Shown piece after piece: positions 5,960 through 11,545 of a stretch of 11,545 bases of DNA. Location: positions 1 to 11,545 of the forward strand of contig JAIIAN010000092.1 in assembly GCA_022717655.1 (NCBI GenBank), read 5' to 3'. The translations under genes were made by a program, and so were the position numbers. The notes beneath the pieces are model-generated. The model made no database searches. It had not been told where the DNA came from and saw nothing but the letters and a program-made list of their open reading frames with translations. This DNA is from Bacillota bacterium (GTDB taxonomy: Bacteria > Bacillota > Clostridia > Lachnospirales > Lachnospiraceae). Numbering within the stretch: the first letter of the stretch is position 1; every line of letters starts with the position of its first letter.

Positions 5960-6622
5960 ATGGATATGATTGAAATAAACGGCATATCGTTTCATTACGC
6001 TGATGTGCCGGTTTTGGAAGAAGTAAATTTAAAGGTAAAACAAGGAGATTATGTGATTTTGACAGGGGAAAACGGAAGTGGAAAAAGTACGTTTTTGAAA
6101 CTGTTATTAAGAGAACTGATACCTCAAGAGGGAAACATTAAAATGTTTGGAAGAGATATTTCCGGTGGATTTAAAGGAATGAAAATCGGATATGTACCGC
6201 AGAACAGTATCAGTAAAAATCAAAATTTTCCGGCAACGGTAGAGGAAATTATGAGAACAGGGCTTTATAAGCCAATCTGGAAGCGTGGGATTTCTGGAAA
6301 AAAATATCAGAAAAGAATTTTAGAAGCTTTATCCGAGATGGAGATGGATTCCTTTTTGACAAGCCGGATTGGGGAACTTTCTGGTGGACAGCAGCAAAGA
6401 GTCATGCTTGCAAGAGCGTTAGTTGGAAAACCGGAACTTTTGATTTTGGATGAGCCGACAACCGGAATGGATAGTGTTTCGATTCAGTCTTTGTGTGAAG
6501 TTCTGCATAGGAGAAATGAAAAGGGGCTTACGATTCTTATGGTAAGCCATGGAAGCTTGAAGCCTTATACTGGTGCAAACCGGTTTTGGAATGCACAGGA
6601 AGGAAGGATAATAGAGGAATGA
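5960..6622 (+). CDS. znuC: Zinc ABC transporter ATP-binding protein
   Basis: This 220-residue cytosolic ATPase powers the ZnuB permease. It has Walker A GENGSGKST (36-44), a Q-loop YVPQ, signature LSGGQ (140-144), Walker B ending in Asp164-Glu165, and the switch histidine His197 in VSHG. All catalytic residues are present. The C-terminal part after the switch is short, so the protein lacks the longer tail of many ZnuC proteins. AGGAGGG (5946-5952) precedes the ATG by seven bases. The gene starts 23 bases after znuA and its stop overlaps the znuB start (ATGA), which indicates translational coupling. Confidence 0.92.
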   Translation: MDMIEINGISFHYADVPVLEEVNLKVKQGDYVILTGENGSGKSTFLKLLLRELIPQEGNIKMFGRDISGGFKGMKIGYVPQNSISKNQNFPATVEEIMRTGLYKPIWKRGISGKKYQKRILEALSEMEMDSFLTSRIGELSGGQQQRVMLARALVGKPELLILDEPTTGMDSVSIQSLCEVLHRRNEKGLTILMVSHGSLKPYTGANRFWNAQEGRIIEE

Positions 6623-7428
6623 TGAGTATGTTACAGTATGGATTTATGCAGCGTGCATTTATAGTTGGAATTTTACTGGCTGTGATTACACCATGCATTG
6701 GAATTACCATTGTTTTAAAGAGAATGTCCATGATAGGAGATGCACTGTCTCATGCTTCTTTGGCAGGTGTCGCACTTGGACTTTTACTTGGAATCAATCC
6801 AGTGCTTGGAGCAGGCGCAACCTGTATCATAGCAGCACTTGGAATCGAAGCAATCCGTAAAAAGATTCCAAGATATTCTGAAATGGCAATTTCAGTCGTT
6901 ATGTCTGCGGGAATTGGGCTTGCCGGTGTATTATCAGGATTTGTACAAAACAGTGCAAACTTTAACAGTTTTTTATTTGGAAGTATTGTTTCTATCAGCA
7001 CAGGTGAAATGGCAGGGGTTTGTATTATCAGTGTTGCAGTTTTGGTGACATTAATGTTATTTTATCGAGAACTGTTTTATATGGGATTTGATGAAAATGC
7101 AGCAAGGATTTCCGGTGTTCCGGTTCGGCAGATTAATTTTATGTTTACGATTTTGACTGCGCTCACAGTTTCAATTGCATCAAGAACCGTAGGTGCTTTG
7201 ATTGTTTCTTCTATGCTGGTTGTTCCGATTGCCTGTGCGATGCAGATGGGAAAAAGCTATAAAAATACTTTAATTGGTGCGATTATAGTTGCAGTGCTTA
7301 CGACAATTGCAGGTCTGGTGCTTTCTTATTATGTAGGAGTAAAACCTGGTGGAACAATTGTCCTGCTTGAAGTAGTGGTCTTTTTGCTTCTTGTGAGTTT
7401 TAAAACACTTGCCGGAAAAAGTCATTAA
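6619..7428 (+). CDS. znuB: Zinc ABC transporter permease
   Basis: This 269-residue protein is an ABC-3 family integral membrane permease that forms the zinc channel with ZnuC. The N terminus (YGFMQRAFIVGIL) and the following MIGDALSHASLAGVALG are characteristic of ZnuB/AdcB/MntB proteins, and hydrophobic helices run throughout. ATG 6619 overlaps the znuC stop by four bases. ATG 6628 is an equally good start because AGAGGA lies nine bases before it, giving a protein three residues shorter. The reading from 6586 only extends into znuC and has no support. It is the last gene before a strong terminator. Confidence 0.9.
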   Translation: MMSMLQYGFMQRAFIVGILLAVITPCIGITIVLKRMSMIGDALSHASLAGVALGLLLGINPVLGAGATCIIAALGIEAIRKKIPRYSEMAISVVMSAGIGLAGVLSGFVQNSANFNSFLFGSIVSISTGEMAGVCIISVAVLVTLMLFYRELFYMGFDENAARISGVPVRQINFMFTILTALTVSIASRTVGALIVSSMLVVPIACAMQMGKSYKNTLIGAIIVAVLTTIAGLVLSYYVGVKPGGTIVLLEVVVFLLLVSFKTLAGKSH

Positions 7429-7455
7429 GTGAATGATGAATGAAGTTAAGAAAGA

Positions 7456-7516
7456 AAATCTCGTAATACATAGAGGCTTTTGGCCAGATAGCTGTCATTG
7501 CGAGATTTCTTTTTTT
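7456..7516 (+). terminator. Rho-independent terminator of the zinc-uptake operon
   Basis: AAATCTCGTAAT (from 7456) pairs with ATTGCGAGATTT (ending 7508), 12 pairs with one G-T wobble. The large loop holds a smaller GGC/GCC stem. A C and then seven T residues follow (7510-7516). It lies about 30 bases after the znuB stop. Confidence 0.88.
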
Positions 7517-7523
7517 CTGTTGG

Positions 7524-7552
7524 TAGACAATTGATTTTAATTCTAGTATAAT
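7524..7552 (+). promoter_or_regulatory. Promoter of the decayed GGDEF gene
   Basis: TAGACA (7524-7529) matches five of six -35 positions. It is followed after 17 bases by a perfect TATAAT (7547-7552). It follows the uptake-operon terminator directly, so the remnant gene may still be transcribed, with a leader of about 85 bases. Confidence 0.75.
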
Positions 7553-7586
7553 AAATAGAAAAATTTAGGAAGAGTAAGAAGAGAAA

Positions 7587-7628
7587 GCCATCAGTTTCCA
7601 AAATGGCATAAGGTTTCTATAAGAAACT
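7587..7628 (+). promoter_or_regulatory. Leader with competing short hairpins
   Basis: GCCAT (7587-7591) pairs with ATGGC (7603-7607), and GTTTC (7613-7617) pairs with GAAAC (7623-7627). The same GAAACT (7623-7628) can instead pair with AGTTTC (7593-7598), so two folds exclude each other. The ribosome binding site AGAGGAG (7632-7638) follows directly. No known riboswitch class was recognised. The stems are short and could be chance in AT-rich sequence. Confidence 0.3.
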
Positions 7629-7646
7629 AGCAGAGGAGAAAGAAGT

Positions 7647-8592
7647 ATGGAACCGGATTATAGAATGACGATGCAGGAAGCATCTATCAGGTAACAGCAC
7701 GTTATATAGAAATTGATGAAAAACCTTATGTGATGGAGATGTTTAAGTGTTTAGATAGCACTTCTTTAATAGATGTTGCAGGCCAGGAAAAGATTGTAAG
7801 TAAGTTTGCCGGATACAATGAAAAAGTATATAAAGATGCATTGACTGGAGCTTATAACCGTCGCTATTTTGAAGAGCACATTAAAAAAATGACAGGTTCA
7901 ATGGGTGTTGCAATGATTGACCTGGATGATTTTAAACTATATAACGACATTTTAGGACACAATGCCGGAGATGTTGCACTTGAAACCATTGGAAAAATCG
8001 TTCAAAAAAGTATTGGACCAGAAGATATTTTGATTCGTTATGACGGAGATGAATTCCTTTTAGTTGTGCCGGATGTTAAAGAAGAAAAATTTTTAAGTGA
8101 ACTACAGCAGATTTGTGATAAGATTCATGAAGTAAAAGTTCCGGAATATGCACAGCTGCAGCTTTCTGTCAGTATTGGCGGTGTGCTTTCAAGCGATGAG
8201 ACAATTGAAAGTGCAGTTTATCGTGCAGACCGTTTAATGTATAAAGCGAAAAATCAGAAAAATATGGTTGTATCAGAAAATGGAGAAATCGGAAGCGACG
8301 GAGTCGTAAGAGAGTTTTCAGAAGAAGAACGTGCCAAACAACATATGAATCTTCGAATGCCCATATTAGAAGAGCTTATGAACTTGGCGTTTCTGATTAT
8401 ATCAGTCGTCCATTTGATGCCATGATTGTTTATCAGCGTGTCTTTAATACGATGAAACTGTATGCGAAGCAGCGCAGACTGACCACTCTTGTGACAAATC
8501 AGATCTATGATAAAGAAAGAAATAATCGTATGATGATTAGTATCTTAAGTCAGATTGTAGAATTTCGAAATAACGAGAGTGTTCCGTCATGA
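7647..8592 (+). pseudogene. Broken multidomain signalling gene: GGDEF domain plus receiver-domain tail
   Basis: A start codon with a good AGAGGAG site (7647) opens a 15-codon frame that stops at 7692-7694. A second frame, open from 7664, encodes a sensor-like stretch (QVTARYIEIDEKPYVMEMFK) and then a diguanylate cyclase (GGDEF) domain beginning DALTGAYNRRYFEEH. The longest open part is 7730-8425. Its signature is DGDEF (from residue 105 of that part) instead of GGDEF, and the inhibitory RxxD site reads GPED. A third frame, up to the stop at 8590-8592, encodes AYELGVSDYISRPFD and then MKLYAKQRRL and SQIVEFRNNES. This looks like the end of a response-regulator receiver domain and the linker that normally leads into an HD-GYP domain. 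Most of the receiver domain and all of any HD-GYP domain are missing. Junctions lie near 7664-7691 and near 8335-8365. The GGDEF piece alone might still be made from GTG 7730, but it is probably a relic. Confidence 0.78.
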
Positions 8593-8643
8593 AAAATAAA
8601 AGCAGAAAGAAAATAGGAATAAAAGAAAAAGATGCAAACCGTT

Positions 8644-8685
8644 AAAAAAACCTGTGGAAATCAAAAGGTTTCCGCAGGTTTTTTT
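8644..8685. terminator. Bidirectional Rho-independent terminator
   Basis: CCTGTGGAAATC (8651-8662) pairs with GGTTTCCGCAGG (8667-8678), 12 continuous pairs with two G-T wobbles and an AAAA loop. It is flanked by seven A residues on the left and seven T residues on the right. It can end both the plus-strand signalling remnant and the convergent minus-strand ABC exporter genes. Nothing else was recognised between 8593 and 8755. Confidence 0.92.
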
Positions 8686-8755
8686 GAGTTTTTATAATTT
8701 AACCGAATCAAGGAAGTCCCCTGCTTCAATTACGAATATCTGCTTGACAATTAAT

Positions 8756-10510
8756 TTAAACAGGAGCGAACTGACTATTATAAAGAGTGGCATAAAATCC
8801 ATTTTTAGAAAGCAATTCTTCGTGACTGCCCTGTTCAATAATGTGTCCGTCTTTCATAACTAAGATAATATCTGCATTTTTAATCGTAGAAAGACGATGA
8901 GCAACGATAAAACTGGTTCGTCCACGCATCATTTTTTCAAAGGCTTTCTGAATACGAACTTCTGTCATGGTATCGATGGAAGAGGTTGCCTCATCAAGAA
9001 TCAGCATTGGAGGCAGGCAGAGCATCACTCGGGTAATGCAGAGCAGCTGTCTCTGACCTTGTGAAAGGTTGCTTCCGCCTTCAGAAAGAATCGTATCATA
9101 GCCATCTGGCATACGCATAATAAAGCTGTGTGCATGAGCCTCTTTTGCTGCCTGAATGATTTCTTCTTTCGTTGCATCTGGTTTTCCATAAGAAATATTT
9201 TCCCAGATAGAAGCAGATTTCAACCAGGTTTCCTGTAAAACCATACCATAAGAGGCACGCAGGGAATGACGGGTAATCGAATCAATATCGTGACCGTCGA
9301 TTTTAATACTGCCACCATTAATTTCATAGAACCGCATTAACAAATTGATTAAAGTTGTTTTTCCACAGCCGGTTGGACCGACAATAGCGATTCTCTGACC
9401 TGGATTTGCATGAAGATTGAGGTCTTGAATCAGTGGAACTTCCGGGGTATAAGAAAAATCAACGTGTTCTAAAGAAATTTCTCCTTTTTGTGAATCAAGT
9501 ATGGCAGAATCTGCCTTGTCATCGGAAATTGGTTTCTCATCGATTAATTCAAACACACGAGCTGCAGAAGCGAGGGAGTTCTGGAACTCTGTGATAACGC
9601 TTGTAATTTCATTAAATGGTTTGGTGTACTGGTTGGTATAACTTAAGAAACTGGAAAGCTGACCAACACTTAACATTCCATTGATAACACCGAAACATCC
9701 GGCGATTGCAACACCTGCGTAAATACAGGAATACATAAAACGGGTAGCCGGATTTGTAATCGAAGAAAAGAAAGTCGCACGCAGTGAATAATTTGCCAGA
9801 CGTTCATTGATTTCTTCAAATTGTTTCTGGGTTTCTTCTTCATGTACAAATGCCTGAACGACTTTAATTCCTTCTAACATTTCATTGGTTAATCCGGTCA
9901 GTTCACCTCGTGCCTCAGACTGCTTTTTAAACATAATGAAAGTCTTTTTCGAGATAAAGTTTGCAATCAAAAAGGACATCGGGCTTAACACAACAACTAC
10001 AAGAGTAATAATAGGATTGATACTCAGCATAAATACAATTGTTCCAAGAATCGTGATGACGCCAGTAAAAAGCTGGGTAAATCCAAGCAGAAGACCATCA
10101 GAAAACTGGTCAATATCGGTAATCACACGGCTGATTAAATCACCGGAGGCATGGCTGTCCACATAAGAAAGTGGAAGAACCTGTAAGTGATTAAATGCCT
10201 GAATTCTCAAATCCTTTACGATTTTATAAGTGATTTTATTGTTAATGTGATTCATAACCCACTGACAAAGTGCCGTGATTACAATGCAGGTCAAAATCGT
10301 TGTGATAATGGAAATCAAACCGTGGAAATTGACGTTTCCTTTGGAAAGAATGAAATCCACCCCACGTCCGGTTAAAATCGGTACATACAAAGTCAGAGCG
10401 ACTGTAATCACAGAAAAGAGCAGGGACAATAAAACCAGTGGAGTGTATGGACGGATACAGGCAAAAATACGTTTTAAAGTCGTTTGTTTTTTAGTTGGCT
10501 GTTTTGACAC
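8756..10510 (-). CDS. Heterodimeric ABC exporter, subunit with catalytically complete Walker B (TM288-like)
   Basis: This 584-residue half-transporter has an N-terminal six-helix membrane domain (about residues 15-310) and a C-terminal ATPase domain. The ATPase domain shows Walker A GPTGCGKT (378-385), signature LSQGQ (482-486), Walker B with catalytic Glu507 (LILDEAT) and switch His538 (VAHRLSTI). The LSQGQ signature instead of LSGGQ, next to intact Glu and His, matches TM288 of the TM287/TM288 pair. Such pairs export drugs, lipids or peptides; the substrate here is unknown. The start is GTG at 10510, eight bases after a strong GGAGGT site. The 20-base overlap with the upstream gene implies translational coupling. 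A longer reading from 10567 is unsupported. Confidence 0.88.
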   Translation of the reverse strand: MSKQPTKKQTTLKRIFACIRPYTPLVLLSLLFSVITVALTLYVPILTGRGVDFILSKGNVNFHGLISIITTILTCIVITALCQWVMNHINNKITYKIVKDLRIQAFNHLQVLPLSYVDSHASGDLISRVITDIDQFSDGLLLGFTQLFTGVITILGTIVFMLSINPIITLVVVVLSPMSFLIANFISKKTFIMFKKQSEARGELTGLTNEMLEGIKVVQAFVHEEETQKQFEEINERLANYSLRATFFSSITNPATRFMYSCIYAGVAIAGCFGVINGMLSVGQLSSFLSYTNQYTKPFNEITSVITEFQNSLASAARVFELIDEKPISDDKADSAILDSQKGEISLEHVDFSYTPEVPLIQDLNLHANPGQRIAIVGPTGCGKTTLINLLMRFYEINGGSIKIDGHDIDSITRHSLRASYGMVLQETWLKSASIWENISYGKPDATKEEIIQAAKEAHAHSFIMRMPDGYDTILSEGGSNLSQGQRQLLCITRVMLCLPPMLILDEATSSIDTMTEVRIQKAFEKMMRGRTSFIVAHRLSTIKNADIILVMKDGHIIEQGSHEELLSKNGFYATLYNSQFAPV

Positions 10511-11545
10511 TGTAAGGCACCTCCTCTTTTGAAAGCTGTGAAGCACAGATTTCCTGATAAACTTCATTTTCTCTTAAAAGTTCTTCATGAGTTCCGATTC
10601 CGGCAAGCGTACCATCGTCGAGTACAAGAATCTGGTCGGCGTTTCGAATCGTTGAAACACGCTGAGAAACCAAAAAGACTGTTCTGTTTTGTGTCTGTTC
10701 TTTGATGGCCTTTCTAAGTCTGGCATCGGTTGCAAAGTCAAGTGCGGAAGCACTGTCGTCAAGAATCAGAATATCTGGATTTTTAACCAGAGCACGGGCA
10801 ATGGTCAGACGCTGTTTCTGACCACCGGAAAGATTAGAACCGTTTTGTTCAATCATCAGGTCCAGTCCCTGTTCTTTGGAATCGACAAATTCTTTTGCCT
10901 GAGCAACTTCGAGTGCCTGATAGATTTCTTCATCGGTGGCATTTTTTCTTCCCCAGCGCATGTTTTCTCGTAACGTACCTTTAAAAAGCTGGGCTTTTTG
11001 TGGAACGATACCGACATGTTTGCGGATGGAAACCGGATTTAAGCTTTTTACATTGCATCCATCTACTTCTACACTTCCATTTTGAATATCATAGAAGCGG
11101 GGAATTAAATTGACAAGGCTTGATTTTCCAGAACCAGTTCCCCCGATGATTCCGATGGTCTGTCCTGGTATGGCTTTAAATGTAATGTTGCTTAAAATTT
11201 CTTTTGCTTTTTCATTATAAGAAAATGAAACATTTTTAAATTCAACAGCGGCAGTTCCGGCAACACTTCCAATTGGAGTTTTGGCTGCCAGATAAGCTCC
11301 CTCTTCTTTAATAGAAGGCTGCATGTCGAAAATATTGTTGACACGATTTAAGCTGGCAATTGCTTTGGAAAGCAGGATGATTAAGTTTGCAAGTTTAATT
11401 AATTCAACCAGAATCTGGGACATATAGTTTACCAGTGCTACTACTTCACCCTGTGAAATCTTTCCAATATTTACCTGAATTGCACCTGTCCAGATAAGAA
11501 TAACCAGTGCCACGTTGATGATAATATAGGTAAGCGGATTCATCA
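10491..11545 (-). CDS. Heterodimeric ABC exporter, subunit with degenerate ATPase site (TM287-like), partial
   Basis: The gene enters from beyond the right edge. The 351 visible codons hold the last two membrane helices and the complete ATPase domain. Walker A is GGTGSGKSS and the signature is the canonical LSGGQ. The catalytic Glu after Walker B is Asp (LILDDSAS; codon 10755-10757) and the switch His is Gln (VSQRVSTI; codon 10662-10664). This pairing of Asp and Gln is the hallmark of the degenerate-site subunit in heterodimeric exporters such as TM287. Combined with the LSQGQ partner just downstream, it gives one active and one degenerate ATP site. The first ATG in view (11541-11543) is internal. 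About 230 N-terminal residues are expected outside the window. Confidence 0.9.
   Translation of the reverse strand, partial: MNPLTYIIINVALVILIWTGAIQVNIGKISQGEVVALVNYMSQILVELIKLANLIILLSKAIASLNRVNNIFDMQPSIKEEGAYLAAKTPIGSVAGTAAVEFKNVSFSYNEKAKEILSNITFKAIPGQTIGIIGGTGSGKSSLVNLIPRFYDIQNGSVEVDGCNVKSLNPVSIRKHVGIVPQKAQLFKGTLRENMRWGRKNATDEEIYQALEVAQAKEFVDSKEQGLDLMIEQNGSNLSGGQKQRLTIARALVKNPDILILDDSASALDFATDARLRKAIKEQTQNRTVFLVSQRVSTIRNADQILVLDDGTLAGIGTHEELLRENEVYQEICASQLSKEEVPYSVKTAN

Noticed and set aside
7553..7646. Cyclic di-GMP riboswitch in the leader of the GGDEF remnant
   Set aside because: The leader is short and lacks the conserved core of the type I and type II classes; only short alternative stems are visible.
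7647..8592. Insertion sequence or transposon as the cause of the gene breakage
   Set aside because: No transposase fragment, terminal inverted repeat or target duplication was seen at the frame junctions; small deletions or indels explain the pattern better.
8744..8756. TTGACA near the end of the convergent exporter gene as a plus-strand promoter
   Set aside because: No suitable -10 box follows at the right distance and the region downstream on the plus strand has only shadow frames of the exporter gene.

Overview
The window looks like a chromosomal segment of an anaerobic gut Firmicute, most likely Lachnospiraceae. This rests on the low GC content, strong AGGAGG-type ribosome binding sites, sigma-A-like promoters with TGn-extended -10 boxes, and protein sequences of Clostridia type. 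No rRNA, tRNA, CRISPR array, phage gene or insertion sequence was seen. The core is a zinc (divalent metal) homeostasis block.

Layout. At the left edge, on the minus strand, lie the first 14 codons of a probable ketopantoate-reductase-type protein, preceded by a long nested inverted repeat that would bury its ribosome binding site. Next, also on the minus strand, is an NCS2 purine (xanthine/urate type) permease (217-1560). Its promoter lies back to back with a near-consensus plus-strand promoter. That promoter drives an efflux operon (1737-4382): a free-standing heavy-metal-associated (HMA) domain protein, a Zn/Cd/Pb P1B-type ATPase that lacks its own HMA domain, and an ArsR/SmtB/CadC repressor with both alpha3N and alpha5 metal sites. 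ArsR-type operator half-sites sit between promoter and first gene. A strong terminator (4407-4468) closes this unit.

A second promoter carries a Fur-type 7-1-7 palindrome right after its -10 box. It drives an uptake operon (4590-7428): a Fur-family regulator (probably Zur), a ZnuA/AdcA-type lipoprotein, the ATPase ZnuC and the permease ZnuB, again ended by a strong terminator (7456-7516). So efflux, with a repressor that releases when metal is high, and uptake, with a repressor that binds when metal is high, are adjacent and each has its own sensor. Together they should set a zinc window for the cell.

Downstream is a decayed signalling gene (7647-8592). It keeps a good promoter, but its pieces (a start peptide, a GGDEF domain with degenerate motifs, and the tail of a receiver domain plus linker) lie in three different reading frames. 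A bidirectional terminator separates it from a convergent minus-strand pair encoding a heterodimeric ABC exporter of the TM287/TM288 (BmrCD-like) kind. The upstream subunit runs off the right edge and has the degenerate nucleotide-binding residues; the downstream subunit is complete.

No wholly new system was recognised. The points most worth a second look are the SD-sequestering leader at the left edge, the three-half-site operator, the split HMA/ATPase arrangement, and the three-frame signalling gene remnant.
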